Of a stretch of 24,682 nucleotides of DNA, positions 1 through 7,765 are shown piece after piece. The notes under the pieces were generated by a model. That model worked only from the letters and a program-made list of their open reading frames with translations. It did not search any database and was not told the origin of the DNA. The position numbers and the translations under genes are program-made. Location of the stretch: NCBI GenBank assembly GCA_964429805.1, contig CAYSDH010000051.1:1-24682 (forward strand), written 5' to 3'. Position 1 is the stretch's first letter. Each line of letters opens with the position of its first letter. The stretch comes from CAYSDH01 sp964429805. GTDB lineage: Bacteria > Bacteroidota > Bacteroidia > Flavobacteriales_D > JABDKJ01.

Positions 1-1
1 G

Positions 2-271
2 TGGAGAGAGCCTTCCATTGAGATTGGTGACCTGACTTTGAGTCTGACTATCAATGGAGATGTTAAGCACTCAGGGTCATCAAAAGCGATACTTGAAGAC
101 CCATGGAAGTCGCTTCAGCACGCTACGCGATTGGCTACAAAATACGGCTGGCCGATACCTGCAGGCTCAATTATTTTGGCAGGCGCAGCTACTCCAGCAG
201 AATTTTTAAAAGAAGGCGACAGTATTTCTGTGAATGTCAATGGCTTAGTCGATGCGATGTTTAACATCTAA
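2..271 (+). CDS. 2-keto-4-pentenoate hydratase / 4-oxalocrotonate decarboxylase family, C-terminal fragment
   Basis: Partial gene: the frame is open to the left edge, so only the last 89 residues are present and the true start is outside the window. The fragment carries the closing pattern of the fumarylacetoacetase-fold hydratase/decarboxylase family: a GDV-x-HSG turn, an EDPWKSLQHATRLA helix, then PAGSIILAGAATPA followed by GDSISVNVNGLV. Family members hydrate 2-hydroxypenta-2,4-dienoate or decarboxylate 4-oxalocrotonate in meta-cleavage and kynurenine-type aromatic degradation, using a divalent metal bound by upstream residues not seen here. A 3-hydroxyanthranilate dioxygenase at 12607-13155 makes the 2-oxo-3-hexenedioate decarboxylase role attractive, but this is inference. 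Family assignment is good; exact substrate is uncertain. Confidence 0.75.
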   Translation, partial: WREPSIEIGDLTLSLTINGDVKHSGSSKAILEDPWKSLQHATRLATKYGWPIPAGSIILAGAATPAEFLKEGDSISVNVNGLVDAMFNI

Positions 272-367
272 TGGTGAGGACAAATAACTGTGTATCCTGT
301 GTGTTGAAGTCGATTTAGTATCTTTAAGGCTATAGCAATACAGTGATTAAACACAATTCCAAACCTA

Positions 368-1189
368 ATGTCCCAAGAAAACTTCACCAATATCGTCATC
401 CCTTTTGATAACAGTGCTTCTTCGCGCGTAGCGCTGCGCACAGCAGTAAATATTGCTGGTCGCTTTTTATCAAACCTCAATTTTGTACACGTAAAACCAG
501 AGAAGAGTACTTCTGAAAAACTGACCGACATCGAGGAGGTCATGGAAAAAATTAACCAGAAAACGGGATTAAGCACCAAGCTCTTCACACCAATTGGCCG
601 CATTGAGCGAGAGGTAACTAGAATATCTGAAAGTTTAAATGCTGACCTGATTGTCATGGGTACTCATGGCACAAAAGGATTTCAAGAACTCTGGATGGGT
701 AGTAATGCCTTTAGAGTAGTAAGCTCTTCGAGCATACCGGTCATCACTATGCAAGAGTCTTATCCGAAAGAAGGCTTTGAGAAAATTCTGATACCCATGG
801 ATGATTCCATAGAGAGCCGGCAGAAAATACCGATGACTATTCAGATGGCAAAGAACTTTAACTCTGATGTCACCGTGCTTGGCACAAGTAAGTATGAGGA
901 TGACGAGACGATTAAAAAAGTGAAGGCCTACGTGGATCAAACCATCGGGTTGCTTGAGGCAGAAGGAGTGCATGTAAGTGGAGATTATCACTTTGGCGGC
1001 AACATAGCTGACTCCACGTTATCTTATGCCAAAGGCGCAGGTACGGATCTCATTATTATGATGTCTGAATCAGAGCCTTCTTCGGGTCTGTTTATAGGCA
1101 CGAATGCGCAACGCATGGTCAATCACAGCCCTATACCTCTTCTTACCATTCATGCAAAAGAAGTGACGAGACAGGTGGTTGGGTACTAA
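368..1189 (+). CDS. Universal stress protein, tandem UspA domains
   Basis: A 273-residue cytosolic protein built of two Usp domains (about residues 5-128 and 136-264). Each opens with the typical strand (NIVIPFDNS, KILIPMDDS). Domain 1 has the nucleotide-binding signature near its end: GTHG at 98-101 followed by GSNA at 111-114, preceded by the hydrophobic strand ADLIVM. Domain 2 keeps the C-terminal GTNAQRMV element, but the first glycines are replaced (MSESEPSSG), so ATP binding there may be weakened or lost. Tandem Usp proteins are common in Bacteroidota and are linked to general stress responses; the signal here is unknown. The start ATG has no strong ribosome binding site. The gene converges on the methyltransferase gene, and the two stop codons overlap. 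Confidence 0.9.
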   Translation: MSQENFTNIVIPFDNSASSRVALRTAVNIAGRFLSNLNFVHVKPEKSTSEKLTDIEEVMEKINQKTGLSTKLFTPIGRIEREVTRISESLNADLIVMGTHGTKGFQELWMGSNAFRVVSSSSIPVITMQESYPKEGFEKILIPMDDSIESRQKIPMTIQMAKNFNSDVTVLGTSKYEDDETIKKVKAYVDQTIGLLEAEGVHVSGDYHFGGNIADSTLSYAKGAGTDLIIMMSESEPSSGLFIGTNAQRMVNHSPIPLLTIHAKEVTRQVVGY

Positions 1190-2787
1190 GATTTTCCTTT
1201 AAGAAGATTGATGCTCACTGTGGCCAAATCACTGTTTGGAAATTTTGAAAAGTGGGCCTCTACCGGGTACAATCCAGACTCAGCCGCTATCCTGTTAAAC
1301 ACATCTACTTCGACTATGTACTGGTCAGAAAAACCATGTGTGGCATCATAAGCAGTAGCTGCAGTCCTTCCTAGGTTTTCGCGTGTGAGGTGAGGCGGAA
1401 TGGTATGCAACTCTATGACCAACAATCCAAATCGGTCTACAAAAGGTGCCCATCTTCCCAAGTGGCCTTTGAGGTTTTCTTCTACTTCAGAAGCGCTTAA
1501 TCGCTTACCTCTGTGCGCGTATGCGCCTGAGCTTGTACCTTGACGACCAGCAGGGTTGCTAGGCTCCCACACACGATTGTGATCTAAAAAGGTACGCACG
1601 TTAAGCAGATCTCCGAGACCTATACTATAATCTTCACTGAGATCTTTGGCAAGCAAATCAGGCCGACCAATGTCTCCCCATATCACTTTGGCCCAGATGT
1701 CTGCCTGAATCAAGTTTGCTCGTGTCACCTTCAAGGCGGCTTTGTTATAATCAGCACCAACCAAGAAAAGTGGATGCTCATCAAGCATTGTTCCTCTTAA
1801 GGTATGCTTGTCTATGACGTTAAATAAGTGCTCTATGTACGCCCCGTTTCCGCAACCTATATCAACTATACCTTTTGGTTGCTCTGCGATAGGACGGTTA
1901 AATAAATCAATGATTATCTCATCGACCTTTTTGAAGTAGGTAGAGTGCGCACCACCAGAACCCCAGACATTCATTTCCCTATCTACGTGAGCTTCGTCTG
2001 CACCTTCGGCAGTGTTCCATAAGACTTCTGCATCGCCAAAGATGAGTTCATCAATTTTTCTAAACGTGGGAATGTATGACACCGTTACTCCATAGGCACT
2101 GGCTCTCTTCGCAAAAAATAGTCCCTTATCTGTGAAACGATAGGTTTCATTTTTCTTCTCAAACCACCCGATGTGGGTGAAAAAGTCAAGTAGCTTTTCA
2201 AATCGTGAAGCATCTTCATGAAACTCGTCTGCCCTAAATGAAGTCTCCATAAAGTACTTATGAAACATCCCTCCCATACCTAATGCGACCACTGATGGTC
2301 CGACTAAAATTCCTTCAATATGTTTGAGCATTTGAGCTTCTACACCTGATTGGTCTGCATCAGGATTCATACCGTATTTCCCCTCATATTTTTGAAAGAC
2401 TTTAGCAAGTCTATCAAAGGGCTCAGATTCAAATTTGCGCGCATGATAATGCTCCGAGTTTTTTAAAATCTCCACCACATCAGCATAATGTGGAGCCAAT
2501 GAAAATGCCTTCTCACTTTTATCATTGGTCGTGTAGTGAGGCACTGCAGCGTCAAGATTCATTTCTAGCCAACCTTGAGAAGACAACACGCGCAACGCCA
2601 CGTTGAGATATCCTTCATTGGCCTTAAACTCTTTGGCAAGCTCGCTGACCGAGCAATTCTGATTGGCTAAAAGATGTGCAAGAACACCTTTCTCGTGAAG
2701 CGCAAAAGCCACGGGTGACACGGCAATTCCGTCTAAGTGTCTGAATAAGTCAGCGCGACAATCTCGTTTTTGTTGCTTGGTGAGCAT
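1186..2787 (-). CDS. SAM-dependent methyltransferase with duplicated N-terminal module, PKS C-methyltransferase-like
   Basis: A 533-residue soluble protein. The C-terminal half is a class I Rossmann methyltransferase: motif I VDIGCGNGAY at 308-317, an acidic strand VGADYNK at 343-349, and GDIGRPDLL at 371-379. The N-terminal half shows an internal duplication. LFRHLDGIAVSPVAFAL (14-30) resembles MLKHIEGILVGPSVVAL (153-169), and each copy is followed by a winged-helix-like segment ending in QGWLE or IGWFE. The stretches NVRTFLDHNRVW (396-407), GAYAHRGKRL (421-430) and ELHTIPPHL (459-467) recall, from memory, methyltransferase domains in polyketide synthases of the AprA MT1 kind. No PKS, ACP or ketosynthase gene lies nearby, so the substrate is unknown. 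Methyltransferase is confident; the PKS relationship is moderate. Confidence 0.8.
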   Translation of the reverse strand: MLTKQQKRDCRADLFRHLDGIAVSPVAFALHEKGVLAHLLANQNCSVSELAKEFKANEGYLNVALRVLSSQGWLEMNLDAAVPHYTTNDKSEKAFSLAPHYADVVEILKNSEHYHARKFESEPFDRLAKVFQKYEGKYGMNPDADQSGVEAQMLKHIEGILVGPSVVALGMGGMFHKYFMETSFRADEFHEDASRFEKLLDFFTHIGWFEKKNETYRFTDKGLFFAKRASAYGVTVSYIPTFRKIDELIFGDAEVLWNTAEGADEAHVDREMNVWGSGGAHSTYFKKVDEIIIDLFNRPIAEQPKGIVDIGCGNGAYIEHLFNVIDKHTLRGTMLDEHPLFLVGADYNKAALKVTRANLIQADIWAKVIWGDIGRPDLLAKDLSEDYSIGLGDLLNVRTFLDHNRVWEPSNPAGRQGTSSGAYAHRGKRLSASEVEENLKGHLGRWAPFVDRFGLLVIELHTIPPHLTRENLGRTAATAYDATHGFSDQYIVEVDVFNRIAAESGLYPVEAHFSKFPNSDLATVSINLLKGKS

Positions 2788-2819
2788 AGCTAAGGATTTT
2801 GATTCTTATACTGTATTTA

Positions 2820-2842
2820 CCAAAGATTAGTTATCCCTTTGG
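2820..2842. repeat. Inverted repeat in the methyltransferase/thrA divergent spacer
   Basis: CCAAAG (2820-2825) and CTTTGG (2837-2842) are perfect reverse complements separated by 11 bases. The right arm contains the TTTG of the candidate thrA -33 element, so the repeat could be an operator. A 6-bp palindrome of this kind can also occur by chance. Confidence 0.25.
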
Positions 2843-2867
2843 ATTTTGGTCATGGGCATTAAATTTT
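2838..2867 (+). promoter_or_regulatory. Candidate Bacteroidota-type promoter for thrABC
   Basis: TTTG at 2838-2841 is followed after 18 bases by TAAATTTT at 2860-2867, close to the Bacteroidota TTTG-N19-21-TAnnTTTG arrangement but with one deviation in the -7 box and slightly short spacing. Transcription would start near 2874, about 95 bases before thrA and just ahead of a small ORF at 2879. Confidence 0.3.
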
Positions 2868-2878
2868 TCTTCGACCAC

Positions 2879-2941
2879 ATGCTGTTCAGTACCGTAACAA
2901 AACCAGTACTTTGTCGTATAGATTTTAAGCAATCTATTTAG
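2879..2941 (+). CDS. Possible 20-codon leader ORF upstream of thrABC
   Basis: ATG at 2879 opens 20 codons ending in TAG at 2939-2941, just upstream of the threonine operon. The peptide begins MLFSTVTKP and contains two Thr and two Ile codons. That is not a striking enrichment, so a classical attenuator reading is weakly supported. The reason to list it is position: it would begin only a few bases after the predicted transcription start, and its last codons overlap the hairpin at 2918-2937. Confidence 0.2.
   Translation: MLFSTVTKPVLCRIDFKQSI
2918..2937 (+). other. AT-rich hairpin in the thrA leader
   Basis: ATAGATT (2918-2924) pairs with AATCTAT (2931-2937) around a 6-base loop. A second weaker hairpin pairs AGTAC (2888-2892) with GTACT (2906-2910). 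No T-tract follows, so this is not an ordinary intrinsic terminator. It could influence thrA translation or reflect AT-rich chance pairing. Confidence 0.3.
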
Positions 2942-2969
2942 CAATTAGACCATTAAACACAGAGGGCGA

Positions 2970-5432
2970 ATGAAAATCTTGAAGTTCGGAGGTAGTTCCG
3001 TTGCCAAATCTGACCGAATCAAAGGCATAGGAACATTGATAAAGACCCGCGTAGATGCGGGCGAAAAACTTGCAGTGGTATTTTCTGCGTTTGGCGGAGT
3101 CACTGACGACCTGATAAGTCTTGCAAACAAGGCTGAAGAGGGAGATGACAGCTACCTAGAAGATCTGAAAAACCTTCGATTGAGGCATCAAGAATCTGTC
3201 GATGCATTGTTGCCAGAAGACATGGCTTCAACAATCAAAGAAGAGGTGGACAAGCGACTCGATGAGTTGAGCAATATCTTACATGGCGCATTCTTAGTAA
3301 AAGAAGCATCGCCACGAACCATGGACTTTGTGCAAAGTTTTGGAGAACGCAACTCGGCCTTTATCATTTCAAAATATTTCTCTTCAATCGGCATACAGGC
3401 CTTGTATTGCGATGCCAGAAATCTGGTCAGAACAAACAACGAATTTGGAGCGGCTAAGGTTGACTTTGACGTGACCAACACACAGATTAACGCACACTTC
3501 GACTCCACTCAAGGGAGCGTAAATGTGATCACAGGATTTATAGGAAAGTGCAAAGAAGGACTAACCACCACTTTAGGTAGAGGAGGTTCTGATTACACAG
3601 CGTCCATTTTTTCTGCCGCTCTTCAGGCAGAAGCTCTAGAGATATGGACAGACGTAGATGGCGTGTTGACTAGTAACCCAAGAGTAGTAAGAAATGCCTA
3701 CACCGTGCCCGAACTCAGCTACAATGAGGCCATGGAACTGTCGCACTTTGGTGCCAAGGTAATTTACCCGCCTACCATTCAGCCCGCGCTAAGTAAGAGC
3801 ATTCCGATTTTTATAAAAAACACATTTAACCCGACTCACCCTGGCACGCGTATTTCGAGTCAAACTAGTGAGGAGCATAAAGACTCGATTACGGGTTTAA
3901 CTTCAGTATCAGACATTTCTCTGATTACACTAGAGGGAAGTGGTCTTGTCGGAATTCCGGGAACAGCGGCTCGTTTTTTCTCCTGCTTAGGTAGGGCGAA
4001 AGTCAATGTGATAATGATTACTCAGGCCTCTTCCGAACACAGTATTTGCATTGCCGTAAAAGATGCTCAAAGTGACTCGGCTCAGACTGCACTGACCTCC
4101 GAGTTTGAACGTGAAATCGAAGGAGGATTTCTGATGACTCCTGCAGTTGTCTCTAACTACAGCATACTAGCCATGGTTGGTGAGGGAATGAAAAGCAGAC
4201 CTGGTTTAGCAGGAAGACTGTTCTCATCACTCGGACGAAATGGCATAAATGTCGCGGCCGTAGCGCAAGGATCATCAGAGTTAAATGTCACATTTGCCAT
4301 ACACGAGAGTGATGAGCACAAGGCACTCAACCTGATCCATGACGCATTCTTTTTGTCTCAAACGAATAAAGTACACGTATTCTTAATGGGTGTTGGCTTG
4401 ATAGGAGGCACACTGGTAGACCAGATTGAGCGACAGCATAACCTGTTGAAGCAAGAAAAACAGCTCGACATTAAGATTATTGGCATGGCCAATTCGCGCA
4501 AAATGCTTTTTAATAGAGAGGGTCTTGAACTTGGAAACTGGAAGAACCAACTCGAAGAACTCGGACAAGAGTCTTCGTTTGAAGCCTTTACTAATACCAT
4601 GGTTGAGCTCAATCTTCCGAACTCCATATTTGTGGACTGTACTGCCAATCCGGAAGTGAAAAATCACTATCCGGCCATGTTGGCTAACAGTATTTCGATT
4701 TCTACAGCCAACAAAGTAGCGGCCTCATCTTCGCAAGAAGAATTTGACGCACTGAATGAACTTGCCTTAAAAAACAACGCTCAGTTTCTGTTTGAAACAA
4801 ACGTTGGCGCTGGACTACCCGTGATAAGCACATTAAAAGGACTAGTAGAAAGTGGTGACAAAGTCACTCAGATTTCTGCCGTGATCTCAGGTTCTTTGTC
4901 CTTCATCTTTAACAACTACTCGCCAGACAAGCAGTTTAAAGACTTGGTGACGCTGGCCCGCGAAAAGGGATTTACAGAACCTGACCCGAGAGAAGACCTT
5001 TCTGGAAATGACATTAAACGAAAGATTATCATTTTGAGTCGTGTAGCTGGCCATCAGATAGAGCCAGATGATGTTGAGGTAGAAGCGCTGCTTCCTGACT
5101 CATGCATGAATGCCAAGACTGTAGATGATTTCTTTAAGGAGCTTGACAATGAAGCGGAGTACTTTAAGAACATCATTAAAGAGGCCGATGCCGCACAATC
5201 CAAACTGCGATACATCGCGTACTTTGAAGATGGAAAAGCATCTATCAAACTGCAAAAAGTTGAAGAGGACAGTCCGTTTTATAATCTGGCAAGCACAGAT
5301 AACATGATTGTCTTTCATACCGAACGATATCAAGAGCGACCGCTTGTCGTGTCTGGTCCTGGAGCGGGTGCAGATGTGACTGCGGCTGGGGTGTTTGCAG
5401 AGATTATACAATATGGAAATTCGATAGACTAA
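2970..5432 (+). CDS. thrA: Bifunctional aspartokinase / homoserine dehydrogenase
   Basis: An 820-residue fusion catalysing the first step (aspartate to aspartyl-phosphate) and the third (aspartate semialdehyde to homoserine) of threonine synthesis; the length matches the enterobacterial ThrA enzyme. The N-terminal kinase starts with KFGGSS (5-10) and carries the TTLGRGGSDYTA loop. Two ACT domains follow (about 319-390 and 398-465), the expected site of allosteric feedback by threonine. The dehydrogenase starts near 468, with the NAD(P)-binding GVGLIGG at 474-480, then NVGAGLPVIST and SGSLSFIFN. It ends with the GPGAGADVTAAGVFAEI segment typical of homoserine dehydrogenase. The start ATG directly precedes the KFGGSS strand. 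The stop overlaps the thrB start by one base (TAATG), indicating translational coupling. Confidence 0.97.
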   Translation: MKILKFGGSSVAKSDRIKGIGTLIKTRVDAGEKLAVVFSAFGGVTDDLISLANKAEEGDDSYLEDLKNLRLRHQESVDALLPEDMASTIKEEVDKRLDELSNILHGAFLVKEASPRTMDFVQSFGERNSAFIISKYFSSIGIQALYCDARNLVRTNNEFGAAKVDFDVTNTQINAHFDSTQGSVNVITGFIGKCKEGLTTTLGRGGSDYTASIFSAALQAEALEIWTDVDGVLTSNPRVVRNAYTVPELSYNEAMELSHFGAKVIYPPTIQPALSKSIPIFIKNTFNPTHPGTRISSQTSEEHKDSITGLTSVSDISLITLEGSGLVGIPGTAARFFSCLGRAKVNVIMITQASSEHSICIAVKDAQSDSAQTALTSEFEREIEGGFLMTPAVVSNYSILAMVGEGMKSRPGLAGRLFSSLGRNGINVAAVAQGSSELNVTFAIHESDEHKALNLIHDAFFLSQTNKVHVFLMGVGLIGGTLVDQIERQHNLLKQEKQLDIKIIGMANSRKMLFNREGLELGNWKNQLEELGQESSFEAFTNTMVELNLPNSIFVDCTANPEVKNHYPAMLANSISISTANKVAASSSQEEFDALNELALKNNAQFLFETNVGAGLPVISTLKGLVESGDKVTQISAVISGSLSFIFNNYSPDKQFKDLVTLAREKGFTEPDPREDLSGNDIKRKIIILSRVAGHQIEPDDVEVEALLPDSCMNAKTVDDFFKELDNEAEYFKNIIKEADAAQSKLRYIAYFEDGKASIKLQKVEEDSPFYNLASTDNMIVFHTERYQERPLVVSGPGAGADVTAAGVFAEIIQYGNSID

Positions 5433-6379
5433 TGGCTCAAGAAGCACGTGCATTCGCGCCAGCCAGCATTGCAAATCTGGCCATCGGTTATGACATTATG
5501 GGACTTGCCATACATGGCCCTGGTGATGAAGTACACGTCAGACTGAGTGAGCAAAGTGGTGTGCGCATCACATCAATCACAGGTACAGAAAAGAAGCTGC
5601 CACTTGAAGCGGAAAAAAATACGGCCGGGTGCACGGCACTAAAAATGCTGGCCGAACATCCTGATGTAGACATTGGCATCGAGATGGAAATCATCAAGAA
5701 AATGCCCTTTGGCTCTGGCATGGGTTCAAGTGCTGCTAGCGCGGCTGCCGCAGCCAAAGCAGTCAACGCCTTACTTGACGGCTACTATACAGACAAGGAA
5801 TTATGCCGATTTGCCATGCAAGGAGAACGTGTGGCTAGCGGAGGTATTCATGGTGATAATGTAATACCATCACTACTGGGTGGCATCATACTTATACGCC
5901 AAAACGAACCGCTCGACTTGATACAACTTCCTGTGCCTGAAGACTTGCACATCATGCTTATCCATCCAGATCTTCAGATACTGACAAAAGATGCTAGAAA
6001 CCTGCTGAGCGACCACGTGTCAATGAAAAAGATGATTAGACAAACGGCTAATGCTTCTTCTTTTATCGCAGGATTGTACAGCGCTGATTTGGATTTAATC
6101 AGTCGCTCATTAGAAGACCATGTTATCGAGCCGCAACGAGCAAAACTGATTCCATACTTTGATGCGCTAAAGAAAGTCGCGCATGAGTCAGGCGCCATGA
6201 ATTTCACTATCTCTGGCGCTGGACCAAGTATGTTCTCATTCTGCCGCTCAGAATCAATCGCCCAACAAGTGGGAAAAAAATTAAATCAATTTCTTGATAA
6301 CGAAGGTGTCGCTTCTACCGTATACACTTCTAACATCAATACATTTGGCACCCAAATTTTGGAAGTGAACAACCTATGA
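5432..6379 (+). CDS. thrB: Homoserine kinase (GHMP family)
   Basis: A 315-residue GHMP-fold kinase phosphorylating homoserine to O-phosphohomoserine, the substrate of the next gene product. The N-terminal FAPASIANLAIGYDIMG segment and the ATP-binding glycine/serine loop PFGSGMGSSAAS (92-103) are diagnostic. A GGIHGDNVIPSLLGG segment follows, and FTISGAGPSMF near the C-terminus is the third GHMP motif. Length is normal. The gene is the middle cistron of thrABC: it begins one base inside the thrA stop and overlaps thrC by four bases (ATGA), so the three proteins are probably made from one transcript in balanced amounts. Confidence 0.97.
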   Translation: MAQEARAFAPASIANLAIGYDIMGLAIHGPGDEVHVRLSEQSGVRITSITGTEKKLPLEAEKNTAGCTALKMLAEHPDVDIGIEMEIIKKMPFGSGMGSSAASAAAAAKAVNALLDGYYTDKELCRFAMQGERVASGGIHGDNVIPSLLGGIILIRQNEPLDLIQLPVPEDLHIMLIHPDLQILTKDARNLLSDHVSMKKMIRQTANASSFIAGLYSADLDLISRSLEDHVIEPQRAKLIPYFDALKKVAHESGAMNFTISGAGPSMFSFCRSESIAQQVGKKLNQFLDNEGVASTVYTSNINTFGTQILEVNNL

Positions 6380-7665
6380 AGTTTTATAGCACAAAGAGCA
6401 AAAGGAATACTGTAGACTTGCGTGAAGCAGTGCTTAAAAGTTTACCGTCTGACAACGGACTGTATATGCCTCAAGAGATTCCTTCCTTCCCAAAAGGTTT
6501 TATTGATAGTCTTGACAGCAAGTCATTTCAAGAGATTGCCTATGTGATGGCAACACCGTTTTTAGAAGAAGACTTTTCATCATCTGTTATCCAAGACATT
6601 ATAGACCATGCGGTCAATTTTGATGCGCCTTTGGTCACGTTAGATGATAACACATACAGCCTCGAATTATGGCATGGCCCTTCATTGGCATTCAAAGATT
6701 TTGGTGCTCGGTTTATGGCCGCAACCATGGGCAGGTTAGTGGAGCAGTCAGATAAGAAACTGACCATACTAGTGGCCACTTCAGGTGATACTGGTGGAGC
6801 AGTTGCAGCAGGATTTTTAGGTGTAGAAAATGTGGATGTATTCATCCTTTACCCAAAAGGAAAAGTAAGCGTCCTTCAAGAAAAGCAACTTACAACCCTT
6901 GGACAAAACATTACTGCAATTGAGGTAGACGGTACTTTTGACGACTGCCAGGCGCTGGTAAAAAAAGCATTTTTAGACAGTGAGTTTATTGAGACGTATA
7001 ACCTGAGTTCTGCCAACAGTATCAATATTGCTAGACTCATACCTCAGTCATTTTACTACACAGAATCGTACAAGCAGATAGTTGACAAAAGTGAACACAT
7101 CGCCTATTCTGTGCCGTCTGGAAACTTTGGCAACCTGACCGCAGGAGTCTTCGCAAAGAAGATGGGATTACCCATCGATCGGTTTTTAGCGGCTACAAAT
7201 TCTAATGACGTTGTCCCGCACTACCTTCACTCTGGTCAGTTCACACCCAAGCGCTCAGTGCACACTATTTCAAATGCCATGGATGTGGGCAATCCGTCAA
7301 ATTTTCAACGACTGTCTGAATTATACTCAGAAGATTGGAATTTGATGAAGCAAGATATTTCAGGTTTTTCATTTACAGATGATCAAACTCGAAGCACCAT
7401 CGCTCATGTCAAAGAGCGGTATGGATATGTGATGGAACCTCATGGGGCTATCGGCTACCTGGCGTTGCGCTCTTACAGGCATGACACGAAGTGCACCGGA
7501 GTAGTTTTAGAAACGGCACACCCAGCCAAGTTCCTTCCGGTTATTGAGCCAATACTTGGTGAGGTAGAGATACCAGAACGACTAGACAAGTTGAAAGATG
7601 CGGAGAAAGTCGCTCATCAACTCGGAAATTCCTTTGCAGACTTCAAGTCCTTGATGATAGGCTGA
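6376..7665 (+). CDS. thrC: Threonine synthase
   Basis: A 429-residue PLP-dependent enzyme converting O-phosphohomoserine to threonine. The cofactor lysine is expected at K107 within PSLAFKDFGARFM, followed by the phosphate-binding ATSGDTGGAVAAGF stretch. The N-terminus (MKFYSTKSKRNTVDLREAV) matches the domain that precedes the PLP fold in the shorter bacterial class of threonine synthases, and NAMDVGNPSNF and LETAHPAKF are further conserved blocks. The start lies in the ATGA overlap with thrB. It is the last gene of the operon; a weak CTGAT/ATCAG inverted repeat spans the stop codon, but no clear intrinsic terminator follows. Confidence 0.97.
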   Translation: MKFYSTKSKRNTVDLREAVLKSLPSDNGLYMPQEIPSFPKGFIDSLDSKSFQEIAYVMATPFLEEDFSSSVIQDIIDHAVNFDAPLVTLDDNTYSLELWHGPSLAFKDFGARFMAATMGRLVEQSDKKLTILVATSGDTGGAVAAGFLGVENVDVFILYPKGKVSVLQEKQLTTLGQNITAIEVDGTFDDCQALVKKAFLDSEFIETYNLSSANSINIARLIPQSFYYTESYKQIVDKSEHIAYSVPSGNFGNLTAGVFAKKMGLPIDRFLAATNSNDVVPHYLHSGQFTPKRSVHTISNAMDVGNPSNFQRLSELYSEDWNLMKQDISGFSFTDDQTRSTIAHVKERYGYVMEPHGAIGYLALRSYRHDTKCTGVVLETAHPAKFLPVIEPILGEVEIPERLDKLKDAEKVAHQLGNSFADFKSLMIG

Positions 7666-7765
7666 TGGTCTATTAATCAGATGACAATTCCTTAAGAATA
7701 AGTTTAAGTTCATAGTGGTCAGGATGAATTACTATGTCGAACTTTGCGGCAGCTAGAACAAAAAC

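Noticed and set aside
268..657. Minus-strand open frame of 129 codons over the Usp gene.
   Set aside because: It lies opposite a clear family member and shows no domain; such antisense frames recur throughout the window.
7655..7690. CTGAT/ATCAG inverted repeat at the end of thrC as a terminator.
   Set aside because: Five-base arms with a nine-base loop and no T-tract are too weak to support a terminator call.
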